Below, in pieces: positions 10,087-18,605 of a DNA stretch of 42,687 bases (position 1 is its first letter; every line of letters starts with the position of its first letter). Source of the DNA: an uncultured Alphaproteobacteria bacterium (GTDB lineage: Bacteria; Pseudomonadota; Alphaproteobacteria; Rhodobacterales; Rhodobacteraceae); the NCBI GenBank assembly GCA_902619165.1, contig CACNDI010000019.1:1-42687 (forward strand), read 5' to 3'. The position numbers were made by a program, and so were the translations under genes. Under the pieces are notes generated by a model, which saw nothing but the letters and a program-made list of their open reading frames with translations, was not told where the DNA came from and ran no database searches.

Positions 10087-10644
10087 ATGATCAAATCTAC
10101 GACGATAGTTGGACTTTCTGGCTCACTCAGAAAAGCGTCCTCAAACACGAAACTACTAAAATATATAGAAAAAAAAATTAAATTGAAAGATGGTGATATA
10201 CATTTTTCATTCGGTAATATAAATCTTCCCCTTTACAACGACGATTTGGAAAAGGAAGCCGGTATTCCAGAGACTGTTATAAAACTTGGAGAGACTCTTA
10301 GCCGGGCCTCGGGAATAATCATATCAACACCAGAATACAATAAAGGTATTTCTGGTGCGTTAAAAAATTCGTTTGATTGGATGTCTAGATTAAAGCCTAA
10401 TCCGTTTACGTCAAAAACCATAGCTATAGTTTCTGCTACCGATGGCCGGTCTGGTGGGGAAAGAAGTCAATACATGCTCAGAATGTGCCTAACTCCTTTT
10501 GACTGCAAAATAATACAGACTCCTGAAGTTTTAATTGGTCATTCAAGCAGAGCCTTTAATGATGCTGGGGACCTTGCTGATGAAAAATCTAATGAGTTGC
10601 TAGATAAATTGTTAGAAAAATTTCTTGCACAATTCTCAATATAA
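10087..10644 (+). CDS. NADPH-dependent FMN reductase family protein
   Basis: A 185-residue flavodoxin-like protein of the NADPH-dependent FMN reductase family (SsuE/ChrR/azoreductase-like). It has the N-terminal strand-loop GLSGSLRKASSNTKLL for FMN phosphate binding, the STPEYNKGISGALKNSFDW motif typical of the family, and a central VSATDGRSGG loop. It likely reduces FMN, quinones or azo compounds with NAD(P)H in the cytoplasm; the substrate is not visible. The start has GGA 9 bases upstream of the ATG. It is followed after 44 bases by the MaoC-like gene on the same strand, so a shared transcript with that gene and the EamA transporter is plausible. Confidence 0.88.
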   Translation: MIKSTTIVGLSGSLRKASSNTKLLKYIEKKIKLKDGDIHFSFGNINLPLYNDDLEKEAGIPETVIKLGETLSRASGIIISTPEYNKGISGALKNSFDWMSRLKPNPFTSKTIAIVSATDGRSGGERSQYMLRMCLTPFDCKIIQTPEVLIGHSSRAFNDAGDLADEKSNELLDKLLEKFLAQFSI

Positions 10645-10688
10645 TGCTTCTGGAATGCCGATAGGCAATCTCATTTTGGCCAAATAAA

Positions 10689-11516
10689 ATGCTCACACAA
10701 GAAAATATTAGAAAAAATTTAGAGAAACAAAAAGTAATTAAGGATAAAGTTGATATAGCGAGATCACGCGTTGCTAAGGACTTTTTCCAAGTAAATGAAC
10801 TTGAATTAAAGTTAGGAGAACCACTCCCTAAGTACTGGCATTGGTTTTTCTGTTGGGAGACTGCTGAAGATGAGCTTCTCGGATTGGATGGCCACATTAA
10901 GCCAGGAAACAACATAATTCCAGATACTGGCTTCCCTAGAAGAATGTGGGGAGGAAGTGAAATTAACTTTTTTGACCCACTTTTGATTGGAATGGAAATA
11001 ACAAGGGTTATTACGCTTGAAAGTATAAATTACAAAAAAGGTAATTCAGGTGACTTCTGTGTAATTGAAATAAAAAATGAATTGAAAAATAATGACACGA
11101 CACTTCTAATCGAACGGCAAAGCCTTGTATATCTTCCCGTCCGTTTAGGATTTGATCAGAGAGTGCACAAACCATACAACAAGCCCTCTGAAGCTTGTTT
11201 GAATAGGAAGTATACAGAAAATCAACTGTTTAAATATTCTGCATTAACTATGAATAGTCATAGAATTCACTATGATGTAGATTATTGCAAAACTGTTGAA
11301 TACTACCCTTCACTAGTCGTTCATGGCCCATTACTAGCTCAAAATTTAATTGATGCTGCAGATCAGAGGTTTGAAGGTGGGTTACAGTTTTTTAAATATA
11401 GAGCACTAAACCCAATATTTGTGTCCGATGAATTTTCCATTAACACTTCAGATACTGGAGAGTTTTGGGTTACCGATAAGTCTGGGGTTTTGTCCATGTC
11501 TGCAGTGGCATCATAA
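10689..11516 (+). CDS. MaoC/FAS1-like acyl-CoA dehydratase (mesaconyl-C4-CoA hydratase-like)
   Basis: A 275-residue double hot-dog protein. The N-terminal FAS1-like dehydratase domain (about residues 35-160) includes LPKYWHWFFCWE, GFPRRMWGGSEI and ERQSLVYLP. The C-terminal MaoC domain includes FKYSALTMNSHRIHYD, with the His/Asp region used in catalysis, and PSLVVHGPLLAQNL. This layout is that of HTD2-like and mesaconyl-C4-CoA / itaconyl-CoA hydratase proteins, which add or remove water on branched dicarboxylic CoA esters. It is different from Mch at 39.4 kb. The substrate is uncertain. Its stop is immediately followed by the TTG start of the EamA transporter, suggesting coupled translation. 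Confidence 0.78.
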   Translation: MLTQENIRKNLEKQKVIKDKVDIARSRVAKDFFQVNELELKLGEPLPKYWHWFFCWETAEDELLGLDGHIKPGNNIIPDTGFPRRMWGGSEINFFDPLLIGMEITRVITLESINYKKGNSGDFCVIEIKNELKNNDTTLLIERQSLVYLPVRLGFDQRVHKPYNKPSEACLNRKYTENQLFKYSALTMNSHRIHYDVDYCKTVEYYPSLVVHGPLLAQNLIDAADQRFEGGLQFFKYRALNPIFVSDEFSINTSDTGEFWVTDKSGVLSMSAVAS

Positions 11517-12392
11517 TTGACCGGTCAGAACGTTAGATTAGGTATAGCTCTCATGCTTATTGCTACTCTAGTTTTTGCTACACAAGATGGCCTCTCAAGA
11601 TATCTCGCTGAAAAATACTCTGTTACGTTAACCATTATACTAAGATTTTGGGCATTAGCTGCAGGAATTTCTTTATACTTTTTTTTATTTAAGAAATCGC
11701 GCTCCCTTGTATTTAGCAAAAGACCACTCTTGCAGATTTTAAGAAGTAGTATTTTAGTAGCCGAAATATTTGTCACAGTCTACTCCTTTACTATAGTGGG
11801 CCTAGTTGCTACATCAGCAATTTTTTCAAGCTATCCTTTATTGGTCGTCATCTTTTCATACTTTATATTAAAAGAAGATCTTACAAAGCTGAAATTTGCG
11901 ATAGTACTGGTAGGGTTCTTAGGGGTATTGATAATTGTCAAACCCGGTGGTGATGTATTTCAAATGCACTCAATTATTCCATTCATTGGAGCGGTCTTAT
12001 TTGCCCTTTATGGAGTTTTAACAAGGATGGCAAGTTTTAATGACAGTAGTTATACAAGTTTAATATGGACGGGATTGATCGGAGCTTTCTTCTCAACACT
12101 TATAGCTCCATTTTATATTATACCTATTGAAAGATCAGATATTCTCTTAATGTTAATATTATGTATTTTGGGTATCGTTGGTCATTTCGTACTTATCAAA
12201 GCATTCGAGTTCGCTGAAGCAGCCGTCGTTCAACCATTTGCTTATTTCCACCTGGTTTTTGCTGGCATTATTGGAGTTCTAATATTTAATGAGAGTATAA
12301 CATGGCCTATCATACTAGGTTCTTCGATAGTTATAATTGCGGGTATTCTCTCATACCTACTCGACAACACTGCCGAAAATATAAAAAACTGA
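11517..12392 (+). CDS. EamA-family (DMT) transporter
   Basis: A 291-residue hydrophobic protein with about ten predicted membrane helices in two EamA repeats (about 5-140 and 150-285), the drug/metabolite exporter layout. The first repeat has GIALMLIATLVFATQDGLSR and ends near KLKFAIVLVGFLGVLIIVKPGG, a common EamA boundary. The second repeat ends with ITWPIILGSSIVIIAGILSY. The TTG at 11517, directly after the stop of the MaoC-like gene, is chosen because it gives a full first helix; the next ATG (11553) would begin inside it. Such proteins export amino acids, metabolites or bases; the substrate is unknown. Confidence 0.87.
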   Translation: MTGQNVRLGIALMLIATLVFATQDGLSRYLAEKYSVTLTIILRFWALAAGISLYFFLFKKSRSLVFSKRPLLQILRSSILVAEIFVTVYSFTIVGLVATSAIFSSYPLLVVIFSYFILKEDLTKLKFAIVLVGFLGVLIIVKPGGDVFQMHSIIPFIGAVLFALYGVLTRMASFNDSSYTSLIWTGLIGAFFSTLIAPFYIIPIERSDILLMLILCILGIVGHFVLIKAFEFAEAAVVQPFAYFHLVFAGIIGVLIFNESITWPIILGSSIVIIAGILSYLLDNTAENIKN

Positions 12393-12436
12393 AAATTTTT
12401 CATATAAGCGTTTGCCAACTTGGTTTTTATTCAATT

Positions 12437-14524
12437 TTAAAAAAGATGGCCAAAATATTTTTTTGCCAGGTTTGGCTTTTCAATTGATCCGGAGATCTTA
12501 CCATCGTATATCCAAACAGCCTCCAATACACGCTTTATATAGTTTCTTGTTTCTGGGTATGGTATCAATTCAATCCATACTAGGGGGTCAATACCCTTTT
12601 TTCTTGGATCTCCCATATTAGATAACCATTTTTTTAAATTTGCAGGACCAGCATTATAGGCAGCTAAGGCAAGAACTTTACTCCCTTCGTATCTTTGTAA
12701 TAAATACTTCAAATAATATGACCCCAAGCGAATATTATAATTCTCATCAGTTATGAGCTTTGACTTTTGATATTTAATTTTTAGTTTTCTAGCCACTTCT
12801 TTTGCCGTGTTAGGCATTAATTGCATTAAACCAAGCGCTCCCGTTCTAGACTTTGCGGCTCTAAAAAACTCGCTTTCTTGCCTTATAACCGATAAAACCA
12901 GTGACTTATCGACATTCTGGTCAAATGCAAAATCTTTATTGGTTGGGAACAATTCACTATGTAGGGGGGTTCCTTTTTCTGTTGACTTTTTCGCTACTGT
13001 TAGTGAGCCCTTTACAAATCCAGCGTCGTGAAGTATGTGACAAAGCTTATATCTTTCTTGCTCTGATAGGTACTTAGCCAGATGTCCAAATATATAATCA
13101 GACAAAACCCCCCTTTCCGCAAAATATAGACTGGCGGCTACCTCAACTAGGCCTTTTTGATTATTTATCTTAAAACTTTTACTATCTTTTCTTTTCACAT
13201 AACGTGGGCTAGGCTTTATCTTCAACCTCTCGAGAGAAAGCTGACCATAAAACGAGTAATCATAGTTCGCCGATAAGGTAAAAAATTCCTGAGCACTCTT
13301 TTTGTCGTCCAATTGTATAAAGGTTTTTCCAAGCCAATAACCAATTCTAGCGCTAGCGATGTCAAGTGAAATTATATCTTTATGATAACCAATTTCATTT
13401 AGATAGTTGGATTTTTCTTCCCACTCTTTAAGTAATGTGAAGAAATTTAAGAAATGTTTTTTCGCTAATTTAGGGTCATTGAAGAATTCTAAAGCAATAA
13501 AACCTGCCAACCATTCAAGATAAAGAAAATCGCTAAGAGCGTTTGGATTATCAGAAAAGTTATATTTGGTGTTTGCTATTTCATAAGCTCTGTTGCTGTA
13601 TCCTCCTCTCAGCGCTCTGAGAGAGTAAATTTGCTTGATTTGAAGCCATCTTTCATCTTCAATAATATCAAAATGCCTTGATGAATTTTTCCTAATAAGC
13701 TTTTGAGCCAAATCAAATTGGCCAGATCTCCTCAAAAGAGATATGTAATCATATGCCACCCCTACATCATTGAAGTCTTTGGCTTTATACATGAAGTTTT
13801 TAGACAGTTTCTTTATTTTTTTATACTTTTTTACCTTCTCTAAAATTTTCAATTCCTGTTCATCTAAAAAAATTGAAATTCTATCTAACTCATTTAGGTC
13901 AGATTTTTTCTTAAAGTGTTTAAATCGCTGGGTAGCCATCTCAGCTAATTTACTTTTGTGATAAGTATTCAGATAGTTCCATTGTTTATCTGTTACTATT
14001 TGTCTTACCACTAGCTTTTCCAAAACCTCATTAAAAAATATGGTATTAGTATTTGCGTTTAGTATCTTCAGGAGAGCTATCGAGCCTTGGGCTGTCTGGG
14101 GAAGGCAGTCGTCTTCATATAAACGAGATGAAACCTCTTTTAGTTTTTTGCAATCTGCACCAACTTTGAAAAATGTTTGTATGTCTCTTTTTTTAACACT
14201 TTGGTCAATAGAGAGCTCTCCAAACTTTTTTAATAAACGCTGTTGTGGCCAATGTTCATGATCTTTCAAAAACTCGGAATATTCGGAAAAACTGCCTTTA
14301 CCCTCCCGTAATTTTAGCCATTTGATAAACAACAGCAAATTTTCATTATTGGTGTCTTTTATTTCATTTTTTGCCTCATCAAACATACTTGCATCAGAAT
14401 ACTTAAGTGCTTCTACTAAAACTTCTACATGCCCTTTATTTATGTAATCTTCCAAATCCTCAGCCATGCTTGCTTTAAAAAGAACAAGAATTGAAGTGAA
14501 AATTAGCAAAAACAATTTTGTCAT
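12437..14524 (-). CDS. slt: soluble lytic murein transglycosylase
   Basis: A 695-residue periplasmic enzyme. It has a Sec signal peptide (about residues 1-21, ending ASMA), a long helical solenoid domain (about 25-500) that wraps the glycan, and a C-terminal lysozyme-like SLT domain. In that domain, LSVIRQESEF carries the catalytic Glu at about residue 550, followed by GALGLMQLMPNTA and LALAAYNAGPANL. It cleaves peptidoglycan between MurNAc and GlcNAc with formation of 1,6-anhydroMurNAc. It is divergent from dapA, a neighbourhood common in alphaproteobacteria, and convergent with the EamA gene with a 44-base gap in which I see no convincing terminator. Confidence 0.94.
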   Translation of the reverse strand: MTKLFLLIFTSILVLFKASMAEDLEDYINKGHVEVLVEALKYSDASMFDEAKNEIKDTNNENLLLFIKWLKLREGKGSFSEYSEFLKDHEHWPQQRLLKKFGELSIDQSVKKRDIQTFFKVGADCKKLKEVSSRLYEDDCLPQTAQGSIALLKILNANTNTIFFNEVLEKLVVRQIVTDKQWNYLNTYHKSKLAEMATQRFKHFKKKSDLNELDRISIFLDEQELKILEKVKKYKKIKKLSKNFMYKAKDFNDVGVAYDYISLLRRSGQFDLAQKLIRKNSSRHFDIIEDERWLQIKQIYSLRALRGGYSNRAYEIANTKYNFSDNPNALSDFLYLEWLAGFIALEFFNDPKLAKKHFLNFFTLLKEWEEKSNYLNEIGYHKDIISLDIASARIGYWLGKTFIQLDDKKSAQEFFTLSANYDYSFYGQLSLERLKIKPSPRYVKRKDSKSFKINNQKGLVEVAASLYFAERGVLSDYIFGHLAKYLSEQERYKLCHILHDAGFVKGSLTVAKKSTEKGTPLHSELFPTNKDFAFDQNVDKSLVLSVIRQESEFFRAAKSRTGALGLMQLMPNTAKEVARKLKIKYQKSKLITDENYNIRLGSYYLKYLLQRYEGSKVLALAAYNAGPANLKKWLSNMGDPRKKGIDPLVWIELIPYPETRNYIKRVLEAVWIYDGKISGSIEKPNLAKKYFGHLF

Positions 14525-14608
14525 AATAAGGATTACCTATCTTGATTTGGTTATTTGAAAAAAATGCAGAATTGTAAACTCAGAGTTTTGGGAACGAGAT
14601 TATGAATC

Positions 14609-14636
14609 TTGCGAATTTTTGTTTCCTATATATTAT
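14609..14636 (+). promoter_or_regulatory. predicted sigma70 promoter of dapA
   Basis: A -35 TTGCGA (14609-14614), a 16-base spacer and a -10 TATTAT (14631-14636, 5 of 6 consensus bases). Transcription would begin near 14643, giving a leader of about 27 bases. It lies over a possible upstream TTG start at 14619, which argues for the ATG at 14670. Confidence 0.5.
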
Positions 14637-14637
14637 G

Positions 14638-14649
14638 TTACAATTGTAA
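14638..14649. promoter_or_regulatory. perfect 12-base palindrome at the dapA transcription start
   Basis: TTACAATTGTAA is a perfect palindrome placed immediately after the predicted -10 box of dapA, where a repressor would block initiation. No known regulator is recognised. Confidence 0.3.
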
Positions 14650-14669
14650 TTATTGAAAAGGTTAAAATA

Positions 14670-15557
14670 ATGTTTAAAGGTTCGATCCCTGCACTGATTA
14701 CTCCGTTTAAAAATGGAGAAGTTGACTTTGCTGCACTTGAGAATTTAGTTGAGTGGCATATCAGCGAGGGTAGTAATGCAATAGTGGCCGTTGGAACAAC
14801 TGGTGAATCTCCGACACTGAGTCATCAAGAACATAAGGAGGTTGTGGAAGCGATAATAAACTTCTCAGCAAAGAGGATACCAATAATAGCTGGTGCAGGC
14901 TCCAATAGTACTGCCGAGTCTATAGAACTTATCGAATTTTCTGAAAAAGTAGGAGCTGATGCTGCGTTAGTAGTTACTCCATACTACAACAAACCAAATC
15001 AAAAAGGTCTTCTTAATCATTACACAAGACTGCATGATAACTCAAATTTGCCCATTATAATTTATAATATTCCAGGTCGATCAATCATTGATATGAACCC
15101 TGATACTATGGGTCAATTATCTAAATTACCACGAATTATTGGGGTAAAAGATGCAACTGGTGATGTCTCTAGGGTTTCTGATACCAGAGAAACGTGTGGA
15201 ACGAATTTTCTCCAATTATCTGGCGAGGATGCCACCGCGCTAGGGTTTAATGCGCATGGTGGTGTCGGTTGCATTTCGGTAATTGCAAATATTGCTCCAA
15301 AACTTTCAGCACTTTTTCAAGATGCGATGCTGGCTGGTAATTATAAAGAAGCACTTGAATATCAGGATAAACTATTACCCCTTCACCGAGCTGCCTTCGC
15401 AGAGCCAAGCCCAGCGCCCACTAAGTACGCTCTAAGCCTACTTAGCAAATGTGAAAATGAAGTGAGAGCACCTCTTTGTACAATATCTACAGAGACAGAG
15501 AGCAAGATAAAATCAGCTATGCATACCGCAGGTTTAATCTCAGCTTCCGATGAGTAA
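14670..15557 (+). CDS. dapA: 4-hydroxy-tetrahydrodipicolinate synthase
   Basis: A 295-residue class I aldolase that condenses pyruvate and aspartate-semialdehyde at the first step of lysine and diaminopimelate synthesis. Residues fit the E. coli enzyme closely: [10 protein letters not shown] (the Thr-Thr pair), Tyr132 and Arg137 in YNIPGR, and the Schiff-base Lys160 in [10 protein letters not shown]. The ATG at 14670 is preferred because GAAAAGG (14655-14661) precedes it by 8 bases, the protein then starts [13 protein letters not shown] as in the family, and an upstream TTG at 14619 falls inside the predicted promoter. Its end overlaps the smpB start by 8 bases. Confidence 0.96.
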   Translation: MFKGSIPALITPFKNGEVDFAALENLVEWHISEGSNAIVAVGTTGESPTLSHQEHKEVVEAIINFSAKRIPIIAGAGSNSTAESIELIEFSEKVGADAALVVTPYYNKPNQKGLLNHYTRLHDNSNLPIIIYNIPGRSIIDMNPDTMGQLSKLPRIIGVKDATGDVSRVSDTRETCGTNFLQLSGEDATALGFNAHGGVGCISVIANIAPKLSALFQDAMLAGNYKEALEYQDKLLPLHRAAFAEPSPAPTKYALSLLSKCENEVRAPLCTISTETESKIKSAMHTAGLISASDE

Positions 15558-16017
15558 AAAAAAAGTATCATCCAAATCACTCGCCGAAAATCGTAAAGCT
15601 AGATACAACTATGAGATTGGTGAGACACTTGAGTGTGGTCTGGTTTTGGTGGGTTCAGAAGTGAAGTCTCTGAGAGATAGCGGGGGTCTCATTGCTGAAA
15701 GTTATGCAAGCATCGAGGAAGGAGAGTTGTGGCTGATTAACTGTTATATACCTCTTCACAGCAATTCAAAAACATTTGGTCACGAAGAAAGAAGAAGGCG
15801 CAAACTACTTATCAATAAAAAGCAACTGAAGAAACTGTGGGTAAATTTAACTAGGGAAAGAATGACTCTTATTCCTCTAAAACTTTACTTAAACGAAAAA
15901 GGAAAAGTTAAACTTTTAATTGGTATTGCCAAAGGAAAGAAGGTCGTCGATAAGAGACAAACCGAGAAAAAGAGAGATTGGCAAAGGGAAAAATCAAGAC
16001 TATTGAAGCAAAGCTAA
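15550..16017 (+). CDS. smpB: SsrA-binding protein SmpB
   Basis: A 155-residue tmRNA-binding protein, normal length. It has the [20 protein letters not shown] start, the VGSEVKSLR loop, [18 protein letters not shown], and a basic C-terminal tail ([16 protein letters not shown]) that enters the decoding centre. With tmRNA it rescues stalled ribosomes. Its ATG lies inside the last codons of dapA (8-base overlap), so translation is probably coupled; dapA-smpB adjacency is usual in alphaproteobacteria. The tmRNA gene itself is not in the window. The gene converges on yhhQ with 2 bases between stops. Confidence 0.96.
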   Translation: MSKKKVSSKSLAENRKARYNYEIGETLECGLVLVGSEVKSLRDSGGLIAESYASIEEGELWLINCYIPLHSNSKTFGHEERRRRKLLINKKQLKKLWVNLTRERMTLIPLKLYLNEKGKVKLLIGIAKGKKVVDKRQTEKKRDWQREKSRLLKQS

Positions 16018-16019
16018 TA

Positions 16020-16664
16020 TCATACATTTATTTGGCGAGCTGATAAAACTATCCTTCTAAATGGGATCAGGAAAAAGGATGCCAGAACTAATTTTACCAT
16101 GAAATCAGCTACAGCCATACTTACCCAAAAAGGTGTGTCTATGGGAAAAAAGTTCAACAGCGCTGATGCCTCGTTCGCCCACGCTACATCATTTTGTGGT
16201 TCAATAAATACGAATGTTGCTGAAAACGCTATAGAGAAGAATATCAACGTATCGAGAGCCGAACCTATTGTTGATGATACCAAAGGGGGAACCCACCATC
16301 TTAATTTTCTAAAAAAATGAAAGATATAAGTGTCACTAAAATGTGCTATCAAGAATGCAAGACCTGAGCCCACAGCAATCCTTAAGGTAACCAAAGGACC
16401 AAACTCGCCTTCAATTTGACTACCAATTAAAGAACATATAACGCCGACGACAAAACCCCAAAAAATTACTTGCCTTGCTCTTCTGGGACCCTCTAATTTA
16501 TTCACAACGTCATTAATCAGAAAAGCTATAGGATAGGTAAACGCTCCATAAGTTAAAAAAGCGCCTAGATAAAATTGAACCAATACATTGGAAAGAATAA
16601 CCACTGAGGCCATCATAATAATTGCTATAAACGTGGTCTTATTATCTATTGCTCGCTCTTCCAT
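16020..16664 (-). CDS. yhhQ: VUT/YhhQ family queuosine precursor transporter
   Basis: A 214-residue membrane protein with about six predicted helices. It carries family landmarks: ASVVILSNVLVQF, GAFTYPIAFLINDVVNKLEG, ARQVIFWGFVVGV and FLIAHFSDTYIFHFFRK, followed by STIGSALDTLIFF. YhhQ-type proteins import queuosine precursors (preQ0/preQ1) for tRNA modification. The start overlaps the end of gshB by 19 bases on the same strand, indicating one transcript with gshB and probably rsmI. The family is clear; the substrate is taken from characterised members. Confidence 0.87.
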   Translation of the reverse strand: MEERAIDNKTTFIAIIMMASVVILSNVLVQFYLGAFLTYGAFTYPIAFLINDVVNKLEGPRRARQVIFWGFVVGVICSLIGSQIEGEFGPLVTLRIAVGSGLAFLIAHFSDTYIFHFFRKLRWWVPPLVSSTIGSALDTLIFFSIAFSATFVFIEPQNDVAWANEASALLNFFPIDTPFWVSMAVADFMVKLVLASFFLIPFRRIVLSARQINV

Positions 16665-17599
16665 TTTTTCTCAATACCTTCCCAAATTGTTTGCGCATAA
16701 TTTTTGTTTTCGAAGCGCTCAAGTTCTTGTAAGCCCGTAGGCGAAGTCACATTTATTTCTGTCAAATGCTGACCAATTACATCTATTCCCACGAAAAATA
16801 AATTTTTCTTTTTCAACACCGGTGAGAGACTTTTACATATTTCAGTATCTCTTGTAGTCAAGTTTGACTTTGCAGGTGTACCACCAACATGCATATTTGA
16901 TCTAATATCGTCCTGAGGGGGAATACGATTGATAGCACCGATCGGCTCTCCATCAACTAAGATAATTCTCTTATCTCCATTAGACACATCTGGCAAAAAT
17001 TGTTGAACAATGATTGGCTCTCTGGAGTTATTTACAAATGTTTCAAAGAAAACATTTAAGTTTTTGTCGCCTTCGACCAATCTAAATACTCCTGTCCCTC
17101 CATTTCCATATAGAGGCTTAAGAATTACATCTTTGTATCTATTTCGAAAATCAATAATTGACCTTAGGCTTCTTGTAATAACGGTTGGTGGCATTAAGTC
17201 TATGAAGTCGAGAACTAAAAGTTTTTCTGGAGAGTTTCTCACCCAATATGGGTCATTGAGAACTAAAGTTTTACCTTTGAGCCTTTCTAACAAGAAAGTC
17301 GTAGTTATGTAAAGCATGTCGAAAGGAGGATCTTGTCTTAAGAAGACTATATCTACTTCCTCCGACAAATCTATTTTCTGCTCTTTTTGGAGAGAGATAA
17401 CAGGTTTTCCTTCCCGGTCTATATCTACTTTCTGGCCATACGCAATAATGTTCCCGCTTTCATAGACTAAGCTTTCAGGATTAAAATAGTATATTTGATG
17501 ACCCCTTTTTTGGCCTTCCTCTGCCAATCTAAATGAAGTATCTCCGTTTATGTCGACATCAGATATTGGATCCATCTGAAATGCTATCTTGAGTTTCAT
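16646..17599 (-). CDS. gshB: glutathione synthetase
   Basis: A 317-residue ATP-grasp ligase that joins gamma-glutamylcysteine and glycine. It has the family N-terminus KIAFQMDPISDVDINGDTSF, IVFLRQDPPFDMLYITTTF, the ATP-grasp loop VILKPLYGNGGTGVFRL, and the metal/ADP end FVGIDVIGQHLTEINVTSPTG with the Glu-x-Asn pair. Length and motifs fit bacterial GshB. It follows rsmI by 19 bases on the same strand; many alphaproteobacteria carry a small UPF0102/YraN gene between these two, and there is no room for one here. It overlaps yhhQ downstream. Confidence 0.95.
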   Translation of the reverse strand: MKLKIAFQMDPISDVDINGDTSFRLAEEGQKRGHQIYYFNPESLVYESGNIIAYGQKVDIDREGKPVISLQKEQKIDLSEEVDIVFLRQDPPFDMLYITTTFLLERLKGKTLVLNDPYWVRNSPEKLLVLDFIDLMPPTVITRSLRSIIDFRNRYKDVILKPLYGNGGTGVFRLVEGDKNLNVFFETFVNNSREPIIVQQFLPDVSNGDKRIILVDGEPIGAINRIPPQDDIRSNMHVGGTPAKSNLTTRDTEICKSLSPVLKKKNLFFVGIDVIGQHLTEINVTSPTGLQELERFENKNYAQTIWEGIEKKWKSEQ

Positions 17600-17618
17600 A
17601 AATACATACCAATCTAGG

Positions 17619-18497
17619 TTAATTGTTATCTTTAAATATCGTTAGGGCTTTTTTATATATAATTTTTTTTGGAATATTTAGCTTCTCAGCTAGAAACTCC
17701 ACTGAATCTTTCATGCTCATTGATTTTCTCATTTTTCTAAGCTGTTCATCTAGGTTTTTCAAGTCAAAATCTCGAGCCTCATTTTTTCCTACTACAATTA
17801 CAAACTCTCCTTTTAAGGATCTCATTTTTTTTGTTACCCTCATACCGCCTTGTGCTTTAAACCTGGTTACCTCTTCATTTAATTTTGTTAGCTCCCTACA
17901 GATACATATTTCAGTAGATGGTCTGCAAGATTCTGCTAGTAGTTCCAACGTTTTTTGCAGTCGCCTGCCACTCTCAAAAATAATCAAAGAAGAGCCTAGA
18001 TTTAAATACTTTTCTAATAGTTTTTTCTTCTTGCTTTTGGTATTCGGTAAAAATCCCAAAAAACTAAACGTATCCGTTGGCAAGCCTGATACTGTTAATG
18101 CCGCAATAACAGAGGACGGTCCGGGAACGCTAAAAACCTCAAAACCCTCTTCAATTGTAGTCTTTACCAGTTTATAGCCAGGATCTGAAATCAATGGTGT
18201 GCCCGCGTCACTGACCAAAGCCACACTTTTGCCTTGTTTAATTAATTCTATTATTTTCCCTCTTGTATGAGCTGAGCTATGATCGTGATATGAAATTATA
18301 GACTTTATTGATTTGCTAATTTTCAATAATTTAAAAAGTGATCTTACACTTCGAGTATCTTCGCCAGCTACGTAATCAGAATTACTTAACATATGTAGTG
18401 CTCTAAAACTGATGTCACTTAGACAGCCCACTGGAAGTGAAACAAGATATAAGCCGGACTTAATTTCTGGATATACGAATTCGTTCATACTATTCAT
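17619..18497 (-). CDS. rsmI: 16S rRNA (cytidine(1402)-2'-O)-methyltransferase
   Basis: A 292-residue tetrapyrrole-methylase-fold enzyme that 2'-O-methylates C1402 of 16S rRNA with S-adenosylmethionine. It has AGEDTRSVRSLFKLL, ISYHDHSSAHTRGKII, SDAGTPLISDPGYKLV and VPGPSSVIAALTVSGLPTD, all RsmI signatures. The first loop reads SLPVGCLSDIS where most members have a P-[IL]-G-N-L-x-D-[IL] motif, so the usual Asn is a Cys. The start may be either Met1 or Met4; no strong ribosome-binding site precedes them. It is divergent from glnD and leads the rsmI-gshB-yhhQ unit. Confidence 0.93.
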   Translation of the reverse strand: MNSMNEFVYPEIKSGLYLVSLPVGCLSDISFRALHMLSNSDYVAGEDTRSVRSLFKLLKISKSIKSIISYHDHSSAHTRGKIIELIKQGKSVALVSDAGTPLISDPGYKLVKTTIEEGFEVFSVPGPSSVIAALTVSGLPTDTFSFLGFLPNTKSKKKKLLEKYLNLGSSLIIFESGRRLQKTLELLAESCRPSTEICICRELTKLNEEVTRFKAQGGMRVTKKMRSLKGEFVIVVGKNEARDFDLKNLDEQLRKMRKSMSMKDSVEFLAEKLNIPKKIIYKKALTIFKDNN

Positions 18498-18586
18498 TAA
18501 AAATTGTAATTTTGTATAACTCCTCAGCCTAAAGCTTTCCAGACTTTTTAAATTTTTTAATAATTCTCTCGTGTAGTCTAACTAAA

Positions 18587-18592
18587 TATAAT
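18587..18592 (+). promoter_or_regulatory. perfect -10 box close to the glnD start
   Basis: TATAAT lies 13 bases ahead of the glnD ATG (18606). Transcription from it would begin near 18599, leaving a leader of about 7 bases and no room for a ribosome-binding site. The matching -35 position (TTCTCT, 18564-18569) is weak. Confidence 0.35.
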
Positions 18593-18605
18593 ATTACTCT
18601 AGTTT

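Noticed and set aside
14619-14669. Longer dapA starting at a TTG, 17 residues upstream
   Set aside because: That TTG lies within the predicted promoter spacer, and the ATG at 14670 has a good ribosome-binding site and gives the normal DapA length.
17623-18177. A 184-codon open frame on the plus strand opposite rsmI
   Set aside because: Phe/Ser-rich translation typical of the complement of an AT-rich gene; rsmI on the other strand is certain.
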